The notes under the pieces: model-generated | Told to the model about the DNA's origin: nothing | Seen by the model: only the letters and a program-made list of their open reading frames with translations | Databases searched by the model: none | Position numbers and translations under genes: made by a program | Shown here: piece after piece, positions 17,987 through 26,759 of the stretch | How positions within the stretch are numbered: the stretch's first letter is position 1 | Layout: each line of letters opens with the position of its first letter | Origin: Planctomycetota bacterium | GTDB taxonomy: Bacteria > Planctomycetota > Phycisphaerae > Phycisphaerales > SM1A02 | DNA: 33,250 bases | Direction of reading: 5' to 3' | Assembly: GCA_027618565.1 (NCBI GenBank) | Contig: JAQCEQ010000027.1 | Span: forward strand, 1 to 33,250

Positions 17987-17994
17987 AAGAACAA

Positions 17995-18001
17995 TCTCCT
18001 T
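17995..18001 (-). promoter_or_regulatory. Strong Shine-Dalgarno that sets the AUU start of infC
   Basis: Minus-strand AAGGAGA lies eight bases before ATT 17986-17984. It is among the strongest Shine-Dalgarno matches in the window, whereas the in-frame ATG codons at 18067 and 17866 have none in the right place. Confidence 0.8.
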
Positions 18002-18092
18002 CAGCCGGCAGGTTGGATGCGACCGCAACCGCCGGGCCGGTGCCGGCGGTGGGTGTCTTGAACACATTCAGGATGGTGGGCAGGAGCCACCG

Positions 18093-18110
18093 CCTGCTGG
18101 TCACAGCAGG
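18093..18110 (-). other. Hairpin in the thrS-infC intergenic leader
   Basis: A perfect 7-bp stem (CCTGCTG, 18093-18099, with CAGCAGG, 18104-18110) closes on GTCA. It lies in the 269-base gap between the thrS stop and the infC start, which holds no gene I can support. It may be part of an infC leader or an mRNA end; no T-run follows. Confidence 0.35.
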
Positions 18111-18255
18111 GGTCCGATGATGAGCATCATTCGTGGGCAGTTCCTGACATCGCCAAGGTGAGGCATCAGCCTCGTGACGGGAAATGTACCGCATCCCGGG
18201 TAAGAGGCAAGCCAAATGGGAGAACGGCCCGAGCGATTTTCCACTCCCGAGGCGG

Positions 18256-20337
18256 TCATCCGGCAGAAACTGCGGGGAATGCCGCCGAAAGCGAGGTTGC
18301 CCCGCGGGACCGGACTTCTTCGGAGAGGCCCGCGACGAAGGTGTCCAGCGGGAGTGTTCCTAGATTGTCCTGCTTCCCACGCATGCGGACCGAGACGGCG
18401 CGCGCCTCGGCGTCCTTGGGGCCAACGATGACCATCCAAGGGAGTTTCTCCTCGGCGGCAACTCGGATCTTGCCTTGGACGCGCTCGTTGGAGTCGTCCA
18501 GCGTGGCACGAATGCCGGCAGCCTTGAGTGCAGCGAGGACCTCGCGGCCGTAGGCGTCACTCTTCTCGGAGATGGTGAGCACGCGGCACTGTTCGGGGCT
18601 GAGCCAGGTCGGGAAGGCGCCGGCGAAGTGCTCAATCAACACGCCCACAAATCGCTCCATGCTGCCAAAGGGCGCGCGGTGGATCATGACAGGCCGGTGC
18701 GGCTTGTTGTCAGCACCCGTGTACGAGAGGTCGAATCGGATTGGCAGGTTGTAATCCACTTGCACCGTGCCCAGCTGCCAGCTTCGGCCGATGACATCCT
18801 TCACGACGAAGTCGATCTTGGGCCCGTAGAACGCGGCCTCGCCGGGTTCTTCCGAGAAAGGGACGCCAAGCGTGCGTGCGGCGTTGCGGCACGCGTCCTC
18901 GGCCTTGTCCCAGTTCGCAGCCTCGCCCACATACTTGCTGCTGTCGGGGCCGCGAAGCCCCACGCGAACGCGATAGTCATTCATCCCCAGCGTGCGGAAG
19001 ATGAGCTTGACGATCGACAGGCAGCCGAGCAACTCTTCGGCGATCTGGTCTTCGCGGACAAAGAGGTGCGCGTCGTCCTGGGTGAAGCCGCGCACGCGGG
19101 TCATGCCGCCAATCTCGCCCGATTGCTCCCAGCGGTAGACCGTGCCAAACTCCGCCAATCGCACGGGAAGGTCGCGGTAGGAGTGAGCCTCGCTGGCATA
19201 GATCGCGATGTGGTGGGGGCAGTTCATCGGCTTCAGGAGGTAGCCGTCGATCTCGCCCTTCTCCATGCGGTTGACCAGTTCGCCGCAGGTGCAGCCCTCC
19301 TTGGCCAGCATCGCCAACTGCTCGTGATCGACGAGCGGTGGGTACTGGCTCTCGCGGTAGTAGGGGAAGTGTCCGCTGGTGCGATAGAGGTCCAGCTTGC
19401 CGATGTGCGGCGTGAAGACCTGGTGGTAGCCCTGCTTGCGCAGTTCCTCCGAGATGAAGGTCTGGAGCTCCTGGCGGACCGCGGCGCCCTTGGGTGCCCA
19501 GAGGATGAGCCCCGCGCCGACGCGCTCGTCGGTGTGGAAGAGGTGGAGCTGTTTCCCCAGCACGCGGTGGTCGCGCTTCTTGGCCTCATCCAGCTGCGCC
19601 AGGTGCGCGTCCAGCTCAGCCTTGGTGGCAAACGCCGTCCCGTAGACGCGCGTGAGCCGGTCGCTCTTCTCGTCGCCCTTCCAGTACGAGCTGGCGATGG
19701 ACATCACCTTCGCTGCGCCGATGCGACCCGTCGTCGGAACATGGGGACCTCGGCACAGGTCTTCAAAGTGCGTGCCCGGCGTGCCCGTGGCGTACCACGA
19801 AAGAGTCGTGGACCCCGCCTCGCACGCTCGCTGCGCGTTGTCCAGCTTGTACTTGCTGCCTTCCGATTCAACGCGCTTCATGCCCTCCGTGGCGGCAAGT
19901 TCAAAACGCGTGAAGGGTCGATTCTCGGCCACAATCGACTGCATCTCGGCGTCGATCTTCGCGAAGTCGTCGGAACTGGGGGTTGCGCCTGGCGGGAACG
20001 CGATGTCGTAGTAGAAGCCGCCCTCGACCGGCGGGCCGTACACCAACTGGATGCCCGGATAGAGGCGCCCGAGCGCTTCCGCCATGACATGCGCCGCGCT
20101 GTGCCGGACCAGAAAGAGCGCGTCATCGTCCACGCTTCCATCGCGCTTCTTGGCGGTCACCAGCGTGAGCGAGCAGTCCTTGCCGATCGTTGTCCCAAGG
20201 TCGCACAGCGTCCCGTCGATCTTGGCGCCGAGCGCAGCCTTCGCCAGTCCCGGGCCGATGTCAGCGGCCACCTGGGCGGCGGTCACGGGAGCGTCGTAGC
20301 GTCGTTCACTGCCATCAGGCAGGCGGATGCAGGGCAT
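18256..20337 (-). CDS. thrS: Threonine--tRNA ligase
   Basis: ThrRS charges tRNA-Thr and edits mischarged serine. The 693-residue product has a TGS domain (about 1-65), an editing domain with HSAAH (79-83) and CRGPH (195-199), then the class II core: PKGAAVRQELQTFI, TPHIGKLDLYRTSGHFPYY, LKPMNCPHH, TRVRGFTQDDAHLF, and motif 3 HRAPFGSMERFVGVLIEH. Zinc ligands are Cys373, His424 and His553. The anticodon-binding domain follows from about 580. The core holds roughly 25 extra residues before LKPMNCP, including EGCTCGELVNRMEKGEI. Length exceeds the usual 640 accordingly. It sits between nrdR and infC; thrS before infC is a widespread order. Confidence 0.97.
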   Translation of the reverse strand: MPCIRLPDGSERRYDAPVTAAQVAADIGPGLAKAALGAKIDGTLCDLGTTIGKDCSLTLVTAKKRDGSVDDDALFLVRHSAAHVMAEALGRLYPGIQLVYGPPVEGGFYYDIAFPPGATPSSDDFAKIDAEMQSIVAENRPFTRFELAATEGMKRVESEGSKYKLDNAQRACEAGSTTLSWYATGTPGTHFEDLCRGPHVPTTGRIGAAKVMSIASSYWKGDEKSDRLTRVYGTAFATKAELDAHLAQLDEAKKRDHRVLGKQLHLFHTDERVGAGLILWAPKGAAVRQELQTFISEELRKQGYHQVFTPHIGKLDLYRTSGHFPYYRESQYPPLVDHEQLAMLAKEGCTCGELVNRMEKGEIDGYLLKPMNCPHHIAIYASEAHSYRDLPVRLAEFGTVYRWEQSGEIGGMTRVRGFTQDDAHLFVREDQIAEELLGCLSIVKLIFRTLGMNDYRVRVGLRGPDSSKYVGEAANWDKAEDACRNAARTLGVPFSEEPGEAAFYGPKIDFVVKDVIGRSWQLGTVQVDYNLPIRFDLSYTGADNKPHRPVMIHRAPFGSMERFVGVLIEHFAGAFPTWLSPEQCRVLTISEKSDAYGREVLAALKAAGIRATLDDSNERVQGKIRVAAEEKLPWMVIVGPKDAEARAVSVRMRGKQDNLGTLPLDTFVAGLSEEVRSRGATSLSAAFPAVSAG

Positions 20338-20382
20338 CTGGGGAGGATACTTGGGTGACAGCGTGCTGAGCCGTCGCGGGAG

Positions 20383-20916
20383 TCACGCGCTTGGCGGCGA
20401 CTCGCTGCCGGGCTGCGGCTCGCCATCATCAAAGAGCCGCTGCTGCGTGGGTGACTCCTCGGGGATCGCGGCGAGATCCTCGGCCTCTCGCATGAAGTCC
20501 TGGAGGTCCTTGAATTCGTAGAGCTCGCTGGCGAAGCGAAGCGCGGCAATGCGATCCAGCCGCCTGAGGGCACGGGCCACGCGCACGCCGATCTCGTGGC
20601 TGTCCACTTCCTTCTCGAATTCGCGGTGGAGCGTGTCCTCGATGAACTGAGCCAGCTTGAGCTTGGCTTCCTCGGGGACAGGGCGCTTGCCGCATGCGGT
20701 CTGGATGCCTGCCAGGATCTTGGTGCCATTGAAGGGCGTGCGGGTGCCGTCCTTCTTGACCACTACCAAGCGGGCGGTCTTTTCCATCCGCTCGTAGGTG
20801 GTGAATCGCTTCTCGCACTTGGCGCATTCGCGGCGGCGGCGCGTGGATTCCCCGTTGTCAGCCTCGCGGCTGTCGATCACCTTGCTCTCGGGGTGGGTGC
20901 AATAAGGGCAAAACAC
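20383..20916 (-). CDS. nrdR: Transcriptional repressor NrdR
   Basis: NrdR senses ATP/dATP and represses ribonucleotide reductase genes. The 177-residue product has a zinc ribbon at the N terminus (MFCPYC with Cys3/Cys6 and CAKC with Cys31/Cys34) and the conserved RRRREC and KRFTTYER segments. An ATP-cone follows (about 48-138): VVKKDGTRTPFNGTKILAGIQTAC and EVDSHEIGVRVARALRRLD. The last 35 residues are a non-conserved acidic/Pro/Ser tail, so it is longer than the usual 150. It lies 45 bases upstream of thrS and 63 bases after the beta-helix protein. No reductase gene or NrdR box pair was recognised in the window. Confidence 0.96.
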   Translation of the reverse strand: MFCPYCTHPESKVIDSREADNGESTRRRRECAKCEKRFTTYERMEKTARLVVVKKDGTRTPFNGTKILAGIQTACGKRPVPEEAKLKLAQFIEDTLHREFEKEVDSHEIGVRVARALRRLDRIAALRFASELYEFKDLQDFMREAEDLAAIPEESPTQQRLFDDGEPQPGSESPPSA

Positions 20917-20979
20917 GCTGGTGGGATGATCTGCGGGACCTCGGTGCCCGTCAAGGGGCGTTGCAGTGAGGGGCCGAAG

Positions 20980-23277
20980 TCAGGGTGTGACCAGGGGCGG
21001 CGGGCACGCTTCGAACCACACCCTGAGCGTGGCGTGGCCGTCGAGGTCAAACCAGTCCACCTGGAGGTCGATTTCCCGCGCTTGGGTCACCGAGATCGTG
21101 GCCTCATGGGGCGTGGCGCCGTGGTGGGTCCAGTCCTCGATGTTCGGGTTGCCGTCGACGAGGACGCGAATGCCGTCGTCGCTCACCGTTTTCAGGAGCC
21201 AGCAGCCCGGGGGGAAGAGCACTTTGGCGGTGGCCCGGAAGCCAAAGTTGTCCGCGGGGACTCCCTGGGCAAACGCGCACTCCGAATGTGACCAGAGCGG
21301 TGCCGATCCAAGGGAGAAGTTCAGGCCACCCCGCACGGTGTGGTCGGTGGCTGTTGCCGCCGCCTGCTCGAAAGAGGCGGGGTCATCCACTGGATTGGTG
21401 GGGAGCGCAAACGCCCGCGTGTGCCAGAGGATGGGAGCGATCACGCCGCTGCGCCGGATCACTTGCGCGCGGTCGCTGCCCCATCGCACGGACAGCGAGT
21501 AGGGAAGCACGGCGCTCTCCTGCCCAAGTTCATCCGGTTCCTCGGGTGGCTCGCGATAGACATGAACCGTGTCGGTGTTGATATCGATGGTCGTCCGGAT
21601 GCCGAATCGACCCAGAACTTGAGCACCCTCGACGCTGGCACCAAGGAGATCAAAGTAGTGCTCATCGATTCCCAGCCCGTGCCTGACCAGGACGGGAGTC
21701 ACCTGGTTCCACGGTCCCCACTCCGTCATCTGGATGCGCTCGCGACCGGTGAGGGACGAGCGATTGCCAACGGTTCGCCTGAGCGGCGCCAAGGTCTCTA
21801 CCGCCTTGTTGGCAGCGGCGCGGATCGTGGTCACGCTGTTGGACACCTCGGCGGACGACGGCGAAGGGTGCTCAGCCTGGGTCAGCGGCTGGCCGTTGTC
21901 GGTGGCTTCGATGGAGCAATCGACGAACGCATTGCCCGCAATCGTGGTGTCCTTGGTGTCGCGCAGTTCGATGCCAACCGCGCACCGGCTGAAGGTGTTG
22001 CCGGAGATGGAGGAGCCGATCGCATCCGTACCGGTCGCGCGCGCCCAGGGCGTGGCGAAGATCGAAGGATCCTCGTCCCACCACAGGACCACGCCGGCGG
22101 GGGACTTGGAGACGGTGTTGCGTGCGATGACGCACTGGCGACCGTGCTCAATGTTGACTCCGCCGCGCTCCGCGCCACTGCCGGCCTCGCCGTTGCGCTC
22201 AATCGTGTTCTCGGCGATGAACAGGTTTCCCGAGTAGCCGCCCCACACGCCGCATATGGCGTTGCGCGAGATGGTGTTGCCCACCACGCGATTCCGCTCC
22301 GAAAAGGTGATCTCCACGCCATGCGCGGCCGCGTCGGAGAAGTCGTTGCCGACCAGCACATTGTCGTTGCAGCCCAGCCCCTTGTGGTCTTCGGGGAGCG
22401 GTGAGCCCCGGCCACCCTCGCCCAGCGCCTCGCGGCCGGCGAAGGAGAAATAGCCGTCGCCGCAGTGCGTGGCGGAGTTCTCGGCGAACAGGTTGTTGGA
22501 CGATTGCTCAAACACCAGGATTCCCGCGGAGTCCTGGCCGCGGTTGTAGATGCCGTGGCTGTAGCCGCGGACGCAGAAATCGAAGGCATTGCGCACGACC
22601 GTGTTGCCCGAGCTGCGCCACATCGCCAGCCCCCAGCCGCTCAGGAAGGAGCAGTCGCAGTCCACCACCGCACTGTCGCGCACGCGATCAAGGATGATCC
22701 CGTTCTGCGTGTGTCGAGCCGTGATGCCGCGGATCGTGACACCGCCCGCGGACTCCACGCACAGGCCGGCGCCGTAGTTGGTGCGCCACTCCTGCGAGTC
22801 GTTCTCGTGGGGCCAGAGCCAGTCGGAGGGGTCCTCGGCGCTGTCAGTGCTCAGGAGCCGCTGCGCAAAGTTGTCGCTCACATTGAGGTTGATGAAGGAG
22901 CCGCCGGTGCAGCCTCGCCCCAGGATCCCCACCATGTAGCCCGCCACGCCGCCGTTCTGGAGTGTGACGCCTGGGGCATCGACGACGATTCCGATCCCGC
23001 GCAGCCGGTCAGGGGGGGCACCCACGATCGCGCCGTGCAGAGTGCCGCCTCCCAGGTCCACGGTGATGCCCGGTGCCTGGATCTGGACCACGCCGTCGCC
23101 GTTGAGATCGGGGATCGCGCCAACGGGGAATACAAGCCGGCACGACTCGCGGATCATCGTGTTGTCGGAGCGGACTTCGACCAGCGGAAGTGTGGTGTCC
23201 TGGGGGGACGCGCCTGCGATCTCTCCCGCCGTGGCGGCGAAGGCAAGCAGGAGTGAACCGATTCGCGCCTCGCGCAT
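20980..23277 (-). CDS. Secreted right-handed parallel beta-helix protein with C-terminal PA14-like domain
   Basis: The 765-residue product starts with a hydrophobic segment (GSLLLAFAATAGEIAGA) that fits a signal peptide. Residues about 60-470 contain many turns of a parallel beta-helix of the NosD/pectate-lyase kind, with repeated asparagine-rich units such as NNLFAENSATHCGDG, NRVVGNTISRNAICG, NLFIAENTIERNGEAG and GNTFSRCAVGIEL. The last 130 residues (LNFSLGSAPLW... SDDGIRVLVDGNPNIEDWT... ATLRVWFE) look like a PA14 carbohydrate-binding domain. This points to a secreted or surface polysaccharide-binding or -cleaving protein; the substrate is unknown and no catalytic residues can be named. It begins five bases after the frr stop and lies inside a housekeeping gene string. 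Confidence 0.82.
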   Translation of the reverse strand: MREARIGSLLLAFAATAGEIAGASPQDTTLPLVEVRSDNTMIRESCRLVFPVGAIPDLNGDGVVQIQAPGITVDLGGGTLHGAIVGAPPDRLRGIGIVVDAPGVTLQNGGVAGYMVGILGRGCTGGSFINLNVSDNFAQRLLSTDSAEDPSDWLWPHENDSQEWRTNYGAGLCVESAGGVTIRGITARHTQNGIILDRVRDSAVVDCDCSFLSGWGLAMWRSSGNTVVRNAFDFCVRGYSHGIYNRGQDSAGILVFEQSSNNLFAENSATHCGDGYFSFAGREALGEGGRGSPLPEDHKGLGCNDNVLVGNDFSDAAAHGVEITFSERNRVVGNTISRNAICGVWGGYSGNLFIAENTIERNGEAGSGAERGGVNIEHGRQCVIARNTVSKSPAGVVLWWDEDPSIFATPWARATGTDAIGSSISGNTFSRCAVGIELRDTKDTTIAGNAFVDCSIEATDNGQPLTQAEHPSPSSAEVSNSVTTIRAAANKAVETLAPLRRTVGNRSSLTGRERIQMTEWGPWNQVTPVLVRHGLGIDEHYFDLLGASVEGAQVLGRFGIRTTIDINTDTVHVYREPPEEPDELGQESAVLPYSLSVRWGSDRAQVIRRSGVIAPILWHTRAFALPTNPVDDPASFEQAAATATDHTVRGGLNFSLGSAPLWSHSECAFAQGVPADNFGFRATAKVLFPPGCWLLKTVSDDGIRVLVDGNPNIEDWTHHGATPHEATISVTQAREIDLQVDWFDLDGHATLRVWFEACPPPLVTP

Positions 23278-23282
23278 GTGCC

Positions 23283-23849
23283 TCAGACCTCTTCGATCTC
23301 GCCGACCTTCTTGTCGGCGAGCGCGTCAATGGAGTGCGTGTACTTCTTCGTGAGGTCGTCCACCGATTCCTTGGCGCCGTCGCGCGCGTCGTCAGAGAGC
23401 TTGACCTTGGGGTCGTTGTGGAGCTGGTCGATGTGCTTGTTGGCATCGCGCCGGGTGTTCCGGATGGTCACGCGGGACTCCTCCGCCATCTTCTTGACCT
23501 GCCCAGACAGCTGCTTGCGCCGATCGGCGCTGGGGGATGGGATATTGATGCGGATCTGGTTGCCTTCCGCCATCGGGTTGAGTCCCAGGCCGCTCTTCTC
23601 GATCCCCTTGATGATGTCGCTCTTGGTGCCGGGGTCGAAGGGCTTGACCAGGAGCTGCGTGGCCTCAGGAACGGAGATGGCAGCCAGTTCGCGGAGGTCG
23701 GTCGCGCTGCCGTAGTAGTCGACCTTGATGTACTCCAGGAGTGCCGTGGTGGCTCGCCCCGTGCGAAGCCCCCTGAGTTCCTTGGTGAAGTACTCCACGG
23801 CCTTCTCCATGGCCTCCTCGCACTCCAGCAGAATGGTGTCGGTGTCCAT
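23283..23849 (-). CDS. frr: Ribosome recycling factor
   Basis: RRF splits post-termination ribosomes together with EF-G. The 188-residue product matches the family length and motifs: ELRGLRTGRATTALLEYIKVDYYGSATDLRELAAISVPE in the N-terminal half (about 24-62), GLGLNPMAEGNQIRINIPSPSADRRKQL near the middle, and the long-helix C-terminal part with RNTRRDANKHIDQL. Both the three-helix bundle and the beta/alpha/beta domain are covered. It follows pyrH after 59 bases, the common pyrH-frr order. A beta-helix gene begins five bases downstream. Confidence 0.97.
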   Translation of the reverse strand: MDTDTILLECEEAMEKAVEYFTKELRGLRTGRATTALLEYIKVDYYGSATDLRELAAISVPEATQLLVKPFDPGTKSDIIKGIEKSGLGLNPMAEGNQIRINIPSPSADRRKQLSGQVKKMAEESRVTIRNTRRDANKHIDQLHNDPKVKLSDDARDGAKESVDDLTKKYTHSIDALADKKVGEIEEV

Positions 23850-23908
23850 GGGTGTTCCTTTCTGGGCGCTTCGTGCGACCGGGCGTTCGGGCCGTTGCCC
23901 CTGATCCG

Positions 23909-24625
23909 TCAGGCGCTCACGCGTGTTCCGATCGAGCCACCGGAAACCGCCTTGGCGATGTTGCCGGGAGTCTTGTAGTCAAAGACGACGACGGGGAGCT
24001 TGTGCTCCATGCACATCGTCATCGCTGTGAGGTCCATCACGCCCAACTGGCGTTTCAGCGCCTCCCCAAAGGTCAGTCGGTCGAATCGCTTCGCGGCCGG
24101 GTGTTTGCGGGGATCCTGGTCGTAGATGCCATCTACCTTGGTGGCCTTGAGGAGGATGCTGGCGCCCAGCTCGATGCCGCGCAGCGCGGCGCAGGTGTCG
24201 GTCGTGAAGAATGGGTTGCCGGTCCCCGCGGACAGAATCACCACGCGGCCCTTCTCCAGGTGCCGGATCGCTCGTGCGCGGATGAATGGTTCGGCCACGG
24301 CAGGCAGGCTGATGGCGCTCTGGACTCGAGCCTGAAGGCCGCGGGCACCCAACGCTTCTTTGAGGGCGAGCGCGTTGATGACGGTACCCAGCATGCCCAT
24401 GTAGTCCGCGGTGGACTGATCGATGTGTCCGGTCGCGGCGAGTTGCGCTCCGCGGATGATGTTCCCGCCGCCCACCACGATGGCGATCTGGGCGCCCGTC
24501 GAGTGCGCCTGAGCGATCTCGCCGGCGATGAACGCCAGCTCGTCGGGGCAGATGCCAAACTGACCGGGGACGGTGAGGCTCTCGCCGCTGAGCTTGAGGA
24601 GAACTCGATTGGGCGTGGTGCTCAT
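23909..24625 (-). CDS. pyrH: Uridylate kinase (UMP kinase)
   Basis: PyrH phosphorylates UMP to UDP. From ATG 24625 the product is 238 residues, typical for the hexameric bacterial enzyme. Motifs of the amino-acid-kinase fold are visible: NRVLLKLSGESL at the N terminus, IAIVVGGGNIIRGAQ, the UMP-binding DYMGMLGTVINALAL, ILSAGTGNPFFTTDTCAALR, ATKVDGIYDQDPRKHP and the end VVVFDYKTPGNIAKAV. An upstream TTG (24658) would add 11 unconserved residues. The usual upstream partners rpsB and tsf are absent; the gene instead diverges from the vWA gene across a 51-base spacer. Confidence 0.96.
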   Translation of the reverse strand: MSTTPNRVLLKLSGESLTVPGQFGICPDELAFIAGEIAQAHSTGAQIAIVVGGGNIIRGAQLAATGHIDQSTADYMGMLGTVINALALKEALGARGLQARVQSAISLPAVAEPFIRARAIRHLEKGRVVILSAGTGNPFFTTDTCAALRGIELGASILLKATKVDGIYDQDPRKHPAAKRFDRLTFGEALKRQLGVMDLTAMTMCMEHKLPVVVFDYKTPGNIAKAVSGGSIGTRVSA

Positions 24626-24676
24626 CGTCGGGAAGGTGAAGGAGCGTACTACAATCAACCACAGGTCGGCGTCACA

Positions 24677-25621
24677 ATGAAAGTACCTTCCCAGCAGCGG
24701 AAATCGACCTCTGGGCGATCACCCGCGAGGCGTTCGCCGTGGTTTCTGTTTCTGCTGGGCGTGATCGTGTCGCTGCCATTCCACGCCCTGTTGGTGGCGA
24801 TACTTGCGGGGTGGTCCGTGCCCTCGGGCAGCATCGGCAGGTCCGACGAGCCCGCGGTGGACATCGTGGTCGCGCTGGCACCGGTCTCGCGCGACGCCGC
24901 GCCAGCGGCGGCGGACACCCCATCCGTGGATACGCAGCCCTTCGTGGAGTCCTCGGAACTGCTGGACCCTGCGCCGCCGAGCATCACGCTAGTGACCGAA
25001 GGCGGCGGCCAGTCCATCAGGCCCGCGGGAATCGTCGCGTCGGGTGGCGGTGGCGCGGGAGGCGGTGCCGAAGTCCGGTTCTTTGGCTCAGCTGGAAAGG
25101 GGCGGCGGATTGGCTACGCGGTGGACTCGTCGGGAAGCATGCTTGCCGCGGGGCGGCTCATCCGCGCCCGCGCCGAACTGGCGCGATCGATCGGATCACT
25201 CCCTGACTATGTCAGCGTGTGCATCGCCTTCTTCAGCGAGGACTGCGTGACGCCGCCGCCGCCGGTGGTGGGGGGCGAGGACATCCGCGGCTTCGTGAAG
25301 GCGCGGCCTGAGAAGACCGACGCACTCCGTGCCTGGATGCAGACAGTGTCCGCGAAGGGGGGGACCAGACCCTCCCGGGCGATTCGCCATCTCTTTAACT
25401 ATCGAGACCCACCCGATGTGATCTTCCTTCTTTCCGACGGCGAGATCAACGAGGAGGAGGTGGAGGCCATCCTCTCGATCAACCGCGCTCGCGGCCCGGC
25501 TCCGATCCATTGCATCCTTTTCAATGCCGGCGACTCCGACCAGGGCCAGAGCCTGCAGCGGATTGCGCAGGAAACCGGTGGCACCTTCCGCCGCACGGCG
25601 ATGGGGGACGGCGGTGGTTGA
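24677..25621 (+). CDS. Membrane-anchored von Willebrand factor A domain protein
   Basis: From ATG 24677 the product is 314 residues. A short basic cytoplasmic start is followed by one membrane segment (WFLFLLGVIVSLPFHALLVAIL, about 22-43), a low-complexity linker (about 50-130) and a vWA domain (about 140-310). The metal site is complete: D150-S152-S154 in AVDSSGSM, Thr230 in GGTRPS and Asp254 in LLSDGE. The topology puts the vWA domain in the periplasm. It is the first of eight overlapping genes that include ExbB and two ExbD proteins. A TACAAT at 24650-24655 could be a -10 element, without a convincing -35. vWA domains mediate protein binding; the partner is unknown. Confidence 0.85.
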   Translation: MKVPSQQRKSTSGRSPARRSPWFLFLLGVIVSLPFHALLVAILAGWSVPSGSIGRSDEPAVDIVVALAPVSRDAAPAAADTPSVDTQPFVESSELLDPAPPSITLVTEGGGQSIRPAGIVASGGGGAGGGAEVRFFGSAGKGRRIGYAVDSSGSMLAAGRLIRARAELARSIGSLPDYVSVCIAFFSEDCVTPPPPVVGGEDIRGFVKARPEKTDALRAWMQTVSAKGGTRPSRAIRHLFNYRDPPDVIFLLSDGEINEEEVEAILSINRARGPAPIHCILFNAGDSDQGQSLQRIAQETGGTFRRTAMGDGGG

Positions 25622-26759
25622 GGTCAGGGTCTGGACAGCCGGCAGCATCCTCGGATTCGCATGCATCGTCGTCCCCGCCGGGGCGCTTCTTGCTGCGTCA
25701 CACGGACTCATTCCCGACACGGTGGTGATCCGGCACGTGCAGGAGCCTGTGCAAGGCACGATTCGCCAGTGGGATGGTGCCGGTGTCCTGATCGTGCGCA
25801 CGGGCGACTCGACACCGACCACGATTCCGTGGACCCGCATCGCGTCGGTCGAAATCGCAGAGCCGGACTCGGACCGCATGGCCGCCATGCGGCGGTGGCT
25901 GGAGGCGTCGGATGGACTCTGGCGCGGCCAGCAGCGGCTGGGTCGCGGCGACTTCGAGATGGCGTGCGAGGGCTTTGCCAAGGCAAGCGCACTCTTTCGC
26001 GACGATGACGGCGAGGCCGGTCAGTTGCTCATGGAGGGCTGGCTTCGATCAATGATCGGTCGCGGATTGACGGCTGATGACCTCCCGGCGGCGTGGTCGC
26101 TTGTCTTGGATGCGGCCGCTCGGCGTGTCGGATCCAAGCAACCAGATGCCTTCGAGCAGCTCCACGATCCGATCGCGGACGGGTTCGGATTGGCGCCCAG
26201 CGTGCCTCCGTTGTTTGTGCCGGCGAAGCTGGCGGAGGCTGCGATCGCTGCCGTTCCTGGGGGCACGGGCGGTGCCGCCGCGCAGGAGGCCCTCCGGTCG
26301 CGCGTCCTGGCGATCGCCGCAGCCGAGGCGGGCGGCGAGGGATCGACTCGCGCAAAGAAACCGGCGAAGGCGAGTGATCGCGACGGATCCGTGGAGTGGG
26401 TGGCGACAATGGATCTCCTGGATCTCTGGATCAAGGGACTCTCTGGCGACGACCGGGCGAGGTCGGACGCCCGAGAGCGACTTGGGGCGATGCCTCTCAC
26501 GCACGAATGGCAGCGGGCGTGGGCTGCGTTGGCTCGCGCGAGGAGTTGGGAGCGAGAGGGCGATGGCACCGGAACTGGCGAGGCCGTGCTGGCGTATGTG
26601 GAGGCCGCGGAAATCGCCTCGGAGAAGGAGCCCGGACTGGCTCGACTGTCGGCACAACAGGCTGCGCGCGTGCTCCGCGGCATGGGTGACAACGCAGCGG
26701 CAGAGCGCGTGATCGGGGCGTACGCTCCCGGCACCATGGAAGGATCGACGAAGCAATGA
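25614..26759 (+). CDS. Exported or membrane-anchored helical protein of unknown function
   Basis: The start is taken as GTG 25614, which overlaps the vWA gene stop by eight bases, giving 381 residues. The N terminus has a hydrophobic stretch (GSILGFACIVVPAGALLAA, about 10-28), consistent with a signal peptide or anchor. Residues about 40-85 look beta-rich (VVIRHVQEPVQGTIRQWDGAGVLIVRT). The rest is mostly helical and alanine-rich, with helical pairs such as LWRGQQRLGRGDFEMACEGFAKASALFRDDDGEAGQLL that resemble TPR units. I do not recognise a named family. Its job is presumably in the same envelope complex as the ExbB and ExbD proteins that follow. Confidence 0.72.
   Translation: MVEVRVWTAGSILGFACIVVPAGALLAASHGLIPDTVVIRHVQEPVQGTIRQWDGAGVLIVRTGDSTPTTIPWTRIASVEIAEPDSDRMAAMRRWLEASDGLWRGQQRLGRGDFEMACEGFAKASALFRDDDGEAGQLLMEGWLRSMIGRGLTADDLPAAWSLVLDAAARRVGSKQPDAFEQLHDPIADGFGLAPSVPPLFVPAKLAEAAIAAVPGGTGGAAAQEALRSRVLAIAAAEAGGEGSTRAKKPAKASDRDGSVEWVATMDLLDLWIKGLSGDDRARSDARERLGAMPLTHEWQRAWAALARARSWEREGDGTGTGEAVLAYVEAAEIASEKEPGLARLSAQQAARVLRGMGDNAAAERVIGAYAPGTMEGSTKQ

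Noticed and set aside
18475-20358. Long plus-strand frame (627 codons)
   Set aside because: It mirrors thrS, whose motifs and zinc ligands are complete; the mirrored protein has no recognisable feature.
23852-24676. Upstream extension of the vWA gene
   Set aside because: Antisense to pyrH and lacking similarity; the membrane helix and basic start fit ATG 24677.
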